Positions 35,592 through 44,968 of a DNA stretch of 64,000 bases are shown one piece after another. Origin of the DNA: an uncultured Verrucomicrobiales bacterium (lineage in GTDB: Bacteria > Verrucomicrobiota > Verrucomicrobiia > Verrucomicrobiales > Akkermansiaceae); contig CAJQKQ010000044.1 in NCBI GenBank assembly GCA_905478925.1, positions 62,001 through 126,000 of the forward strand, written 5' to 3'. A program made the translations under genes and the position numbers. The notes below the pieces were generated by a model. The model made no database searches, was not told the DNA's origin, and saw nothing but the letters and a program-made list of their open reading frames with translations. How positions within the stretch are numbered: the first letter of the stretch is position 1; each line of letters starts with the position of its first letter.

Positions 35592-38357
35592 TCAGATTTC
35601 GAAGGCTTTCGCGAGGAGCGCCTTTTGTTCGCGGTAGTGCATTGCCTTGGATCCTGCAGCAGGACTCGAGCCGGGTTTGCGGCCGGCGTAATGGATGGGG
35701 GAGCTGAGCGTTTCCTGGAGACGTGGCGTGACGTAGGTGAATGCGCCCATGTTCTGCGGCTCTTCCTGGCACCAGACGAAGCGGGATGCTTGCGGAAACT
35801 GCCCGGCGAGCGCGGCGACGAGTTCACCGTGGAATGGGTAAAGCTGCTCGATTCGGATGATCGCGGCGTCCTCGATGCCCGCTTCCTTGCGGTGGGCTGC
35901 GAGGTCGTAGAAGACCTTTCCGGAGCAGAAGATGATCCGTTTCACATCGGCTGGATTTTCGAATGCCTTGAGATCCGGGAGGATTTCCTGGAAGCAGGTG
36001 CCTTCGAGGAAATCCGATTCCGAAGAGACAGCCTCCGGTCTGCCGAGGAGGCTTTTCGGGGTCATCAGGATGAGCGGCTTGCGGAAATCGCGGTGCTTCT
36101 GGCGGCGTAGGGCGTGGAAATACTGAGCCGGCGTGGTAAAGTTGCCGACGATCATGTTTTGCTCCGCGCAGAGCTGGAGGAAGCGCTCGAGGCGGGCGCT
36201 GGAGTGTTCCGGCCCCATACCTTCGTAGCCGTGGGGCAGCAGCATCACGAGATCGGAGGGCGTCTGCCATTTCGATTCCGCAGAGGAGATGAACTGGTCG
36301 ATGATGACCTGTGCACCGTTGGAGAAATCGCCGAACTGTGCCTCCCACATCAGCAGCATGCTTGGGTAGGAGAGGGAGTAGCCGTAGTCGAAACCGAGCA
36401 CCGCGAACTCGGAGAGCAGCGAGTTGTAGACGCAGAATTTTGCCTGGTCCTGGGAAAGGTTTTCCAGCGGGATATAGCGCTCGCGGGTTTCGTAGTCGTA
36501 AAAGACCGCGTGGCGCTGCGAAAAGGTGCCGCGGCGGCAGTCTTGGCCGGAAAGGCGGACGGGGGAGCCCTCCATGAGCAGGGAGCCGAAGGCGAGGGAT
36601 TCCGCGAAAGCCCAGTCGATCGGGCCGCCCTTGGCCAGCGCCTCGACGCGGCGAGGGACGAAACGTTTCTCAAGCGTTGGGTTGAGACAGAAGGTTTCCG
36701 GGACGGTGGTGAGGGTTTTTCCGATGTGCTGCAGCCGCTCATGGGTGATCCCGGTCGGCACTTGGGCGTGGGAGTAGGCCGGTTGGACGATGGCGGTCGA
36801 GCCGCTGAAGACCGTGCGGTCGCCCGCTTCGCTCATTTTAACCATTTGCTGGTGACCCTCTTCGAGACGATCCCAGATTGCCTGCTCCAGCGCATCTGCA
36901 TCCGGCTGGGAAAGCACGCCGTCAGTAACGAGCTGGCGCTTGTAAACCTGGCCGAAGGTCTCGCGTGCGGCGATTTCTTTCGCCACCAATGGCTGGGTGA
37001 ATGCCGCCTGATCCGCTTCGTTGTGGCCCTGGCGGCGGTAGCAATACATGTCGATGACGATGTCGCGGCCGAACTTCTGGCGGAACTCGAGGGCGAACTT
37101 CGCGGCCCAGAAAAGCTCCATTGGCTCCTCGCCGTTGACGTGGAGGATAGGTGCCTCGATCATTTTCGCTACGTCCGTCGCATAGGCGGAGGAGCGGGCA
37201 TCGGCCGGCATCGTGGTGAAACCGATCTGGTTGTTGATGATCAGGTGGATCGTGCCGCCGGTGCGGTAGCCGGGGAGCTGGGAAAGGTTGAGCACCTCCG
37301 CGACCGAGCCTTGGCCTGCGAATGCCGCATCGCCGTGAAGCAGGATGGGAAGCACGCGCTTCCTGTCGGTTGCGGCTCCATCGTCGCCGAGCACGCGCTG
37401 ACGGGCGCGGGCCTTGCCCTCGACGACCGGGTTGACGGCCTCAAGGTGGCTAGGGTTCGCCGCGAGGCTGACGCGGACGTTGCCGTCGGGGAGTTCGCGG
37501 ACTTTTTCGTAGCCGAGGTGGTATTTCACGTCCCCGTCCCCGGCGACGAGGCCCGGTTCGTAGTTCGGCGTGAATTCGTAGAGCAGGGTGGTGAGGGATT
37601 TGCGGATGAAATTCGCGAGCACGTTCAGGCGGCCGCGGTGCGCCATGCCCATCTCGATTTCCAGGACGTCCTGGTTCGGGCAGCTTTCAAGGATGGCGTT
37701 GAGAACGACCATTGCGCCCTCGCTGCCTTCTAGGGAGAAGCGTTTCTCGCCGAGGAATTTCTTTGCGAGAAAGTGCTCGAAGGATTCCGCCTCAAGCAGC
37801 CAGCGCAGGGACTTCACCTGCAGCTCCATGTTTTTTTCTGCACCATCCGAGCCGTGGTGCTCGATCCGCTCGCGCACCCAGTGGCGCACGGTAGTGTTGT
37901 GGATGTGCATGAACTCGAAGCCGATCTTGCCCGAATACGTGGACTTGAGCGCCGCCACCATGTCCCTCAGCTTCATTTTCGCTCCACGTAAAAAGAATGG
38001 ATTCGAGGCCTCGCGCTCCATTTCCGCCTCGGTGAAATTATATTCGCTCAGGCTCAGGCGGGGGTTGATCTCCGGTTGATCGTCGAGCGGATTGATCTGT
38101 GCCTGGGTGTGGCCGAGGGTGCGGTAGTTGTAGACTAGGCCCACGACCTTGCCGTTGAACTCCAGGTCAATCCCTGCCGCAGGCGGTGTGCCCGCCGCTT
38201 GTGGCTCGCCCTTTTCCTTGGCTTGGCAAACTCCGAGCTCGAAGCCTTCGAAAAACGACGACCAGGTGGCTTCGACGGATTGCGGATCCTCGCACCATAG
38301 CGCGTATTTTTCGTCCAATAGATCCGAGTTGAGCCGTGCCGAAACCGATGAGTTCAT
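35592..38357 (-). CDS. sucA: 2-oxoglutarate dehydrogenase E1 component
   Basis: Product of 921 residues, near the usual 930. N-terminal segment SDLLDEKYALWCEDPQSVEA, then HTQAQINPLDDQP, substrate and thiamin-diphosphate region with HIHNTTVRHWVRERIEHHG, EMGMAHRGRLNVLANFIRKS, LHGDAAFAGQGSVAEVLNLS and the transketolase C-terminal half (EAQFGDFSNGAQVIIDQFIS, LLPHGYEGMGPEHSSARLER, CQEEPQNMGAFTYV). Decarboxylates 2-oxoglutarate and passes the succinyl group to SucB. First gene of the sucAB pair; the 155 bp before it are shared with the divergent ABC ATPase. Confidence 0.96.
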   Translation of the reverse strand: MNSSVSARLNSDLLDEKYALWCEDPQSVEATWSSFFEGFELGVCQAKEKGEPQAAGTPPAAGIDLEFNGKVVGLVYNYRTLGHTQAQINPLDDQPEINPRLSLSEYNFTEAEMEREASNPFFLRGAKMKLRDMVAALKSTYSGKIGFEFMHIHNTTVRHWVRERIEHHGSDGAEKNMELQVKSLRWLLEAESFEHFLAKKFLGEKRFSLEGSEGAMVVLNAILESCPNQDVLEIEMGMAHRGRLNVLANFIRKSLTTLLYEFTPNYEPGLVAGDGDVKYHLGYEKVRELPDGNVRVSLAANPSHLEAVNPVVEGKARARQRVLGDDGAATDRKRVLPILLHGDAAFAGQGSVAEVLNLSQLPGYRTGGTIHLIINNQIGFTTMPADARSSAYATDVAKMIEAPILHVNGEEPMELFWAAKFALEFRQKFGRDIVIDMYCYRRQGHNEADQAAFTQPLVAKEIAARETFGQVYKRQLVTDGVLSQPDADALEQAIWDRLEEGHQQMVKMSEAGDRTVFSGSTAIVQPAYSHAQVPTGITHERLQHIGKTLTTVPETFCLNPTLEKRFVPRRVEALAKGGPIDWAFAESLAFGSLLMEGSPVRLSGQDCRRGTFSQRHAVFYDYETRERYIPLENLSQDQAKFCVYNSLLSEFAVLGFDYGYSLSYPSMLLMWEAQFGDFSNGAQVIIDQFISSAESKWQTPSDLVMLLPHGYEGMGPEHSSARLERFLQLCAEQNMIVGNFTTPAQYFHALRRQKHRDFRKPLILMTPKSLLGRPEAVSSESDFLEGTCFQEILPDLKAFENPADVKRIIFCSGKVFYDLAAHRKEAGIEDAAIIRIEQLYPFHGELVAALAGQFPQASRFVWCQEEPQNMGAFTYVTPRLQETLSSPIHYAGRKPGSSPAAGSKAMHYREQKALLAKAFEI

Positions 38358-38512
38358 GTGCTTTTGCCTTGGAGGCGTGCCCTCGCCGGGGAAAATCCCG
38401 CTCGGCTGGCTGCGCGCGGGGAGTAGTTAAAGGACTCGTAGGCTTGCGTCAACCATTGCAGGGTGAAAATATCCCGCCGCCGCACCCAAGTTTTCCCACC
38501 CTCCCCCGAACG

Positions 38513-39445
38513 ATGATCGAAGCCACAAACCTCTCCAAACGCTATGGCCGCCACCTCGCGGTCCGCGACATATCGTTCTCTGTGGCACGGGGCGAGATCG
38601 TCGGTTTCCTGGGACCGAACGGTGCCGGGAAAACCACCACCCTGCGCATGCTGACTGGGTATCTCCCGCCCTCCGGAGGCTCCGCCCGTATTGCAGATTT
38701 CGACATTTTCCGCCAATCCATCGAGGCCAGGAAACGCATCGGCTATATGCCGGAAAACGTGCCCCTCTACGATGATATGCGCGTCCGCGAGTATCTCTCC
38801 TTCCGTGCCCGTATCAAGGGGCTTTCCAACGGCGATGCTCGCCGCCGGGTGTCTCATGTCATCGATACCTGCGGTCTCGAAGGCGTCCGAAGGAAAATGA
38901 TCAAGACGCTCTCCAAGGGCTTCCGCCAGCGGGTCGGCCTTGCGGATGCTCTCGTCCACCAGCCGGATCTGCTCATCCTCGACGAGCCGACGAACGGCCT
39001 CGACCCCATTCAGATTCGCCAGATCCGGGAGCTGATCAAGCACCTCTCCCTCAACCACACCGTCCTCATTTCCACCCACATCCTCAGCGAGGTGGAGATG
39101 ATCGCCAACCGCGTCATCATCATTGACGGAGGAAAAATCAAGGCCGCCGAGACGCCTAGCAACCTGATTTCCGAAATGCGAACCGCCGGGCGGGTTCAGG
39201 TCGAGCTTCAGGCAGCTTCCGAGGTGGTGCTTCCCATCCTTTCCGATCTGCCCAAAGTCAAAAAGGTAGCCGCCGAAGATCTCGAGGATGGCTGGATTCG
39301 CTGCACCCTTTGGTCGGATTCCGGTACCGACACCCGGCAGGCGATTTCCGCCGTCGCCGCACACAACAGTTGGTCGCTGCGTTCCCTCTTCCGTCACGAG
39401 GCAACGCTTGAGGACGTTTTCGTAGAGCTGACGCGAAAGGATTGA
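38513..39445 (+). CDS. GldA-type ABC transporter ATPase without adjacent permease
   Basis: ATG 38513 precedes IEATNLSKRYGRHLAVRDIS. The 310-residue product has Walker A GPNGAGKT (34-41), a Q-loop region IGYMPENVPLYDDM, signature LSKGFRQRVGLADALVHQ and Walker B LLILDEPTNGLD, plus the C-terminal extension of the GldA/NatA group. These ATPases are usually followed by an ABC-2 permease and an auxiliary protein; here the next gene is an unrelated antiporter, so the membrane partner must be encoded elsewhere or is lost. Confidence 0.9.
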   Translation: MIEATNLSKRYGRHLAVRDISFSVARGEIVGFLGPNGAGKTTTLRMLTGYLPPSGGSARIADFDIFRQSIEARKRIGYMPENVPLYDDMRVREYLSFRARIKGLSNGDARRRVSHVIDTCGLEGVRRKMIKTLSKGFRQRVGLADALVHQPDLLILDEPTNGLDPIQIRQIRELIKHLSLNHTVLISTHILSEVEMIANRVIIIDGGKIKAAETPSNLISEMRTAGRVQVELQAASEVVLPILSDLPKVKKVAAEDLEDGWIRCTLWSDSGTDTRQAISAVAAHNSWSLRSLFRHEATLEDVFVELTRKD

Positions 39446-39568
39446 ACCGCCGGGGTTGTCGTGCCCCGCGGATCTTTCCCGTGTATTCGGGCATGTGGTA
39501 TGGCCGTGGGAACGGCTTGCGGTAAAAAACCTCCCAATAGGCACGCGGATGGCTTTCTCTCTCCGTGA

Positions 39569-41263
39569 ATGGATGCACTCCTATTAGCCGTAGCGTTTTT
39601 CTTCGGGCTGCTCGCCCAGCAGTTCCGGTTGCCACCTTTGGTCGGCTTCTTGATCTCGGGTTTCGTGCTCCAAGCCTTCGGGCAAACCGGCGGCCCGGCG
39701 CTCGGCACGATCGCCGAGCTCGGCGTGACGCTGATGCTTTTCACCATCGGGGTGAAACTCCGTGTCCGTACCCTCGCCCAACCGGAGATCTGGGTGGGCA
39801 CCTCGCTCCACACCATTTCGGTGGTAATCGTTTTCGCCTTGGCTCTGCTCGGGGTAGGCACCCTCGCCGGGCAGGCGGTCGGGATGGAATGGCAGACAGC
39901 CCTCCTGCTTGCCTTTGCACTGAGTTTTTCCAGCACGGTATTCGCCGTGAAAAGTCTTACAGAAAGCGGCGACATGGGAGCCATGCACGGCCGTGTCGCC
40001 ATCGGCATGCTCATCATGCAGGACATCCTCGCGGTGCTTTTCCTGACCTTTTCCACCGGGAAAATCCCCTCGATCTGGGCCATCGCCCTGCTCGCCGCCC
40101 TGCTGTTCGGCAGGAAATGGCTCGGCGCACTCATTGGGCGCTCGGGGCACGGGGAAATGATCACACTCTGCGGACTTTTCCTCGCCCTTGTATTGGGCGC
40201 AAAGGGCTTCGAACTCGTTGGGCTGAAGGCAGATCTCGGTGCGCTTTTCGTGGGAGTTCTCGTCGGCTCCCATCCGAAGGCGAAGGAGGTGAGCAAATCC
40301 CTGATGAGCATCACCGATCTGCTGCTTGTCGGCTTTTTCCTGCAGATCGGACTCGAGGGATCGCTTTCAACCAACGGACTGCTCTGGGCGCTTTTCCTGA
40401 TCCTTCTGCTGCCGCTCAAGAGTCTCGCGTTTTTCGGAATCCTCACTCGTTTCCGACTCCGCGCCCGCACCTCGTGGATGGCGGGACTCACGCTTTCCAC
40501 CTACAGTGAGTTCGGCCTCATCGTCATGGCGCTGGGTGTTAGCAAGGGCTGGCTTTCTCCCGAATGGCTGGTCGCCATGGCACTCGCGCTATCGATCAGC
40601 ATCCTCCTCATCTCTCCTCTCAGCCGCCGCGCGGAGGAACTCTACGATCCCATCAGCGATTTCCTGAAACGCTTCGAAACCAAAGGCCGCCACCCCGGCG
40701 ACCTACCGATCCGGACGAAGGGCGAGCGCATCGCGATCTTTGGAATGGGTCGCATGGGTCTCGCCGCCTACCAGAGCCTCGGTGAGCGCTTTCCCGGCCA
40801 GGTGATGGGCTTCGATCGCGATCCCGCCGCGGTCGAGCTGCACCGCCTCGCCGACCGCAACGTCCTCCTCGCCGATGCCACGGACTCGGATTTTTGGGAG
40901 CGTGTCAGCGTCCGCGAAAACATCGATCTCGTGGTCTTGGCGATGCCGAAACACAGCTCGAACATCCAAGCCGCGAAGACGCTCAAGCGCCATAATTTCG
41001 AGGGAGTCGTCACCGCCACAGGAAAGTTCGACGACGAGGTAAAACAGCTCCGCGACCTCGGCCTGGACACCGCATTCAATATCTACTCCGAGGCGGGATC
41101 GGGATTTGCCGAGCACGTCTTCACGGTGTTCTCACAGCAGCGTCCCGACCTCGCGAACTCCTGGCGAAAAAAGGCACTGAAGAATGACGAAAACAAGATT
41201 ATCTGGCCTCGAAGCCCGAAACTGGCAGGAGAAAACAGCGAAAGCGAACCCTCGGAAACCTGA
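39569..41263 (+). CDS. CPA2-family cation:proton antiporter with RCK domain (KefB/KefC-like)
   Basis: Product of 564 residues: about 12 hydrophobic spans (1-365), including PPLVGFLISGFVLQAFG, the motif LGTIAELGVTLMLFTIGVKL and ALSFSSTVFAVKSLTESGDM; then a cytosolic TrkA-N/RCK domain (about 385-535) with nucleotide motif IAIFGMGRMGLAAYQSLG and acidic GFDRDPAAV. The family exports K+ or Na+ against H+, gated by nucleotides or glutathione adducts. The C-terminal 20 residues are charged and disordered. Confidence 0.92.
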   Translation: MDALLLAVAFFFGLLAQQFRLPPLVGFLISGFVLQAFGQTGGPALGTIAELGVTLMLFTIGVKLRVRTLAQPEIWVGTSLHTISVVIVFALALLGVGTLAGQAVGMEWQTALLLAFALSFSSTVFAVKSLTESGDMGAMHGRVAIGMLIMQDILAVLFLTFSTGKIPSIWAIALLAALLFGRKWLGALIGRSGHGEMITLCGLFLALVLGAKGFELVGLKADLGALFVGVLVGSHPKAKEVSKSLMSITDLLLVGFFLQIGLEGSLSTNGLLWALFLILLLPLKSLAFFGILTRFRLRARTSWMAGLTLSTYSEFGLIVMALGVSKGWLSPEWLVAMALALSISILLISPLSRRAEELYDPISDFLKRFETKGRHPGDLPIRTKGERIAIFGMGRMGLAAYQSLGERFPGQVMGFDRDPAAVELHRLADRNVLLADATDSDFWERVSVRENIDLVVLAMPKHSSNIQAAKTLKRHNFEGVVTATGKFDDEVKQLRDLGLDTAFNIYSEAGSGFAEHVFTVFSQQRPDLANSWRKKALKNDENKIIWPRSPKLAGENSESEPSET

Positions 41264-41330
41264 CGGCTCGAATGCCACATTTACACGGTGGGTATTCTAG
41301 TTAGCTTTGCACAAGGACACCCTAAAAGCC

Positions 41331-44300
41331 ATGCGAACCCCTCTCGTCATCCCAGCGTTTCAGCTTCTCTGCCTTTCCGCATCCATCGCGCAAACCTTTC
41401 CCGCTGCGAACGGCCTGGAGCGTTCACTTGTCGCGCAGCAACCGCTCCTTAAAAACCCGGTCTCCGTATCGGTGGATGTGGACGGCACGCTTTACGTCAC
41501 CGAGACCACCAGGCGCAAAGCCGCCGACCTCGATATCCGAAGTTACTACAAGCACGGCTGGGTTCCGGAGGATGTTTCCTTCACCTCAGTTGAAGACAAG
41601 CTGGCCTTCTTCCGCAAGCAACTGGATGGCACCAACAAGCTGGTCAAAGACCACAACAAAGACGGGGTTAGCGACATCAAGGATCTTACGGTTCTCTCGG
41701 AAAAAATCATCCGCCTCACAGACACGAACGGCGATGGGTTGATGGACGAATCGAACGTTTTCGCCGAGGGCTTCAACACCGAGGTCACCGGCATCGCGGC
41801 AGGAACCCTAGCATGGCGTGGCGATGTCTACGCCACCATCGCCCCGGATATGTGGAAGCTGCGCGACACCGACGGTGATGGAAAAGCGGACCAACGCGAG
41901 TCGCTGGCGCATGGCTTCGGGGTTCACATCGCCTACGCCGGCCATGACATGCACGGGCTGACGCTGGGGCCCGACGGGCGTATCTATTGGTCGATTGGCG
42001 ACAAGGGTGTGAACGTCACCTCGAAAGAGGGGAAAAACTTTTTCGCCCCTCATGAAGGCGCGGTGCTGCGCTGCTATCCCGACGGCTCAGGCTTCGAGAT
42101 TTTTGCGCGCGGCCTGCGCAACCCACAGGAGATTGCCTTCGACAAATACGGCAACCTTTTTTCCGTCGACAACGATTCCGACCAGAAAGGCGAGCGCGAA
42201 CGTTTCCTGCACATCACCGAAGGCTCCGACACCGGTTGGAGGAACTACTACCAATACCGTGGTTCTGCCTACAATCCGTGGATGGCGGAAAGTATCTGGG
42301 CGACTGAGGGAGAATTCCAACCCGCCTACATCACGCCTACAAACGCGAACTACTCGGATGGCCCGGCGGGCTTCGCCTACAATCCCGGCACCGCCCTCAA
42401 CGCGAAATATGAAGACGCGTTCTTCGTTACGGAATTTCCAAAAGGAAATCTCCGTTCCTTCAAAGTAAAACCCAAGGGCGCGACCTTCGAAATGACCGAC
42501 GAGCATACGGTCTACTCGGGGCCGATGAATGTCGGCATCAACTTCGGCCCCGACGGTGCGCTCTACTCTGCCGATTGGTCCGGCGGCTACCCGCTCAACG
42601 ACAAGGGTGCCGTGTGGACGCTCGACGATCCGAAGGAAGCTGGCTCGGAAATCCGCAAGGAGGTCGCAGCGATGCTCAAGGCAGGCCCGTCCGAGGTATC
42701 TACTACGGATCTCGTAAAAACGCTGTCTCACAAGGATATGCGTATCCGCCTCGACGCCCAGTGGGAGCTGGCGGAGCGCAAGGCCAAGGATGATTTCATC
42801 GCCACCGCATCCGCCGAAGGGGCCGACCAGATGGCCGTCATCCACTCCCTCTGGGGTCTCACTCAGATGAAAGCCTTCGATCTCCCCCTATTTGAAAAAC
42901 TCTCCAAAAGCAAAGATGCGGAGCTGCGAGCGCAAGCACTCAAATACGCGACAGAATCCGGGCAGATTCTCGTTCCCGGTCTTGAGCAGCTCATCAAAGA
43001 TGAAAGCCTGCGAGTTCGTTATTTTGCCGTCATGTTCGCGTGGAAATCAAAGACTTGGTCGCTCACCTGTCTTTCGACAAATGTCAGCAATTCAATCATC
43101 GAGATGCTCGTGGAGAACGACAACCGAGACGCGTATCTCCGGCATGCAGGAGTTCTCGCGCTGACGTCCTTTAGCGAACCGTTTCTGCAAAAATCACTCA
43201 ACCACAAATCGCCGGCAGTCCGCCTCGCCGCCGCCGTTGCCTTCCGCCGCCTTTCCTCGCCCCTCGCCGCGGAACTTCTTCCCGACACCGACCCGAAGGT
43301 CGTCGCGGAGGCCGCCCGTGCGATTTACGACGATCCCGCCATTTTGGAAGCCTACCCCGCGCTCGCCGATCTCATCCGCACCAACCCCATGGCCACCGTC
43401 CCCGCCATGCGCCGCTCCATCGCCGCGAACCGCTACCTCGCCGACAAGGAATCCGCCGAACGGCTCGCCGCCTATGCAGCAAACGATGAGGTGCCGCAGG
43501 ATCTCCGTATCGCCGCGCTCGAATCCCTCGCATCCTGGACGGTGGCGTCCAAGCCCAATCCCGTCGATGGTCGCCACGATCCCCTGGATCCTGCCGATGT
43601 TGAAATAGCAAAAGCGGCGAGCCTCCCGCTAGCCAGCCTCAAAAATAGCCAGAATAAGGACATCGCCAAGGCTGCCGCCGACGTTTGTAAAAACCTCGGC
43701 ATCGTCGCCAATGTCTCGGATCTCGAAAGAGTAATCCTCAATCGGAAGGCTGAGACGTCCGCCCGCATTGATGCAATCGATGCTCTTCGATCCGTCAACC
43801 CTGCGGCTTTCGCCAAACTCCTTCCCGGTTTACTCGACGATAAACCATTCGAAATCCGTATTCACGCCGCATCCCTATTGGCCGATGTGAATCCGCAGGC
43901 GGTCGTCGATTACGCTGCGATGGCAATCATGAAATCCGAGCGAATCGAGGAGCAGCAACAGGCGGTTCTTCTGCTCGCGAAAATCGATGCGCCCGCAGCA
44001 AAGGAACTTTTGACGAATTATGCGAAAAGGTTTAGCGAGAAAGGGCAAACCCGTGGTTATCTCCTGCTTGAATTCAGCGAGGCTCTTGCCGGCTTTTCAA
44101 AAACGATCCCAGCCCACTCCGCTTCATTCAGCGGCGGGAATCCGAAGCTCGGCGAGAAGGTTTTCAACGAGCACCTCGCCGCGCAATGCACAGCCTGCCA
44201 TCGAGTGGGAAAAGAGGGTAGTGAGGTCGGCCCGCCGCTCACGCAAATTGGCAAAAAGGGGCGCGAATACATCCTTGAATCCCTTGTAGCTCCGCAGGCG

Positions 44301-44546
44301 ATGCTAGCAGCCGGCTACGGAATGATGACCGTCACGAAAAAGGATAAAACCTCCTTGGCAGGCGCTCTCAAGGATGAGGATGCGGAGAAACTCACCCTGA
44401 TCCTTCCTGATAAATCGGTAGTCACCGTGAAAATATCCGAGATCGCATCCCGCACCGTGCCGGTCAGCACCATGCCGCCGATGGGGGAGATCCTCAGCCC
44501 TCGCGAGCTGCGCGATCTCGTCGCCTACCTTCTGGAGTTGAAATAA
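41331..44546 (+). CDS. PVC-type large secreted protein: beta-propeller dehydrogenase-like, HEAT-like repeats and haem c
   Basis: ATG 41331 gives a signal peptide ending ASIAQ; TTG 41307 is less likely. The 1071-residue product has an N-terminal sorbosone/glucose-dehydrogenase-like propeller (about 50-440: SVSVDVDGTLYVTETTRRKA, HGLTLGPDGRIYWSIGDKG, FARGLRNPQEIAFDKYGNLF), a central helical region with HEAT-like repeats (about 450-900), then a cytochrome c domain with C-T-A-C-H at about 953-957 and an axial Met perhaps in MMTVTKK or STMPPMGEI. This architecture is common in Planctomycetes and Verrucomicrobia; substrate unknown, probably periplasmic oxidation. Confidence 0.92.
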   Translation: MRTPLVIPAFQLLCLSASIAQTFPAANGLERSLVAQQPLLKNPVSVSVDVDGTLYVTETTRRKAADLDIRSYYKHGWVPEDVSFTSVEDKLAFFRKQLDGTNKLVKDHNKDGVSDIKDLTVLSEKIIRLTDTNGDGLMDESNVFAEGFNTEVTGIAAGTLAWRGDVYATIAPDMWKLRDTDGDGKADQRESLAHGFGVHIAYAGHDMHGLTLGPDGRIYWSIGDKGVNVTSKEGKNFFAPHEGAVLRCYPDGSGFEIFARGLRNPQEIAFDKYGNLFSVDNDSDQKGERERFLHITEGSDTGWRNYYQYRGSAYNPWMAESIWATEGEFQPAYITPTNANYSDGPAGFAYNPGTALNAKYEDAFFVTEFPKGNLRSFKVKPKGATFEMTDEHTVYSGPMNVGINFGPDGALYSADWSGGYPLNDKGAVWTLDDPKEAGSEIRKEVAAMLKAGPSEVSTTDLVKTLSHKDMRIRLDAQWELAERKAKDDFIATASAEGADQMAVIHSLWGLTQMKAFDLPLFEKLSKSKDAELRAQALKYATESGQILVPGLEQLIKDESLRVRYFAVMFAWKSKTWSLTCLSTNVSNSIIEMLVENDNRDAYLRHAGVLALTSFSEPFLQKSLNHKSPAVRLAAAVAFRRLSSPLAAELLPDTDPKVVAEAARAIYDDPAILEAYPALADLIRTNPMATVPAMRRSIAANRYLADKESAERLAAYAANDEVPQDLRIAALESLASWTVASKPNPVDGRHDPLDPADVEIAKAASLPLASLKNSQNKDIAKAAADVCKNLGIVANVSDLERVILNRKAETSARIDAIDALRSVNPAAFAKLLPGLLDDKPFEIRIHAASLLADVNPQAVVDYAAMAIMKSERIEEQQQAVLLLAKIDAPAAKELLTNYAKRFSEKGQTRGYLLLEFSEALAGFSKTIPAHSASFSGGNPKLGEKVFNEHLAAQCTACHRVGKEGSEVGPPLTQIGKKGREYILESLVAPQAMLAAGYGMMTVTKKDKTSLAGALKDEDAEKLTLILPDKSVVTVKISEIASRTVPVSTMPPMGEILSPRELRDLVAYLLELK

Positions 44547-44968
44547 ACCGGAGTCGTCATTTCGGGCGGAGCGGCGTGTCTCTCCCCGCCCGCCGCCGCC
44601 TGCTCGACGAGCCGAGAAAGGTGGGTTTTGGCCTCCGAGTGCCCTGAAAATCTTAATCTGACGGATGGGGATTTTTAAGGTCTTGAGAAAAAGGCTTCCG
44701 ATGGTCGCGGAGGGTCAGAAAGCTCGACGCTTTTTCCCAATAGCTGCGTTGCGCGTCGAGTCGTGAATCTCGATGGACTCCCTCCTTGCGCCTTGCTCTT
44801 GGGGAAAATCGCCTTCGCCCATCCGTCAGATTAAGGTTTTCAGAACACTAGATATTTCTCATACGATTGAGTCTGGTCTGGTTTGTTTAACAAGTCGCTT
44901 CTTTCCAAGTGATTCTGTGACCGACAGCGGCTTGCAAAGGGGTGTTACATTGATCACGGTGTGCGCGC
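44547..44968. other. 422-base intergenic region containing a MITE-like element
   Basis: Between the PVC protein and the SNF2 helicase. Apart from the inverted-repeat element (44638-44849) there is about 90 bp on the left and 120 bp on the right, the latter being the only space for a helicase promoter. No gene is seen. Confidence 0.6.
44638..44849. mobile_element. MITE-like element with 26-bp terminal inverted repeats
   Basis: The arm 44644-44669 (CTGAAAATCTTAATCTGACG...) pairs with 44818-44843 at 25 of 26 positions; a looser match (AGTG/CACT) extends both ends by six bases. The 148-base interior has no open frame of note. No target-site duplication is visible. This is the form of a non-autonomous transposable element or a large interspersed repeat. 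Confidence 0.7.

Noticed and set aside
34590..36110. 506-codon plus-strand open frame antisense to sucB and the end of sucA
   Set aside because: Glycine/cysteine-rich composition typical of antisense shadows, crossing the sucB/sucA junction.
36114..37733. 539-codon plus-strand open frame antisense to sucA
   Set aside because: The SucA frame has clear catalytic motifs; the antisense frame is a G+C-bias shadow with no domain or membrane pattern.
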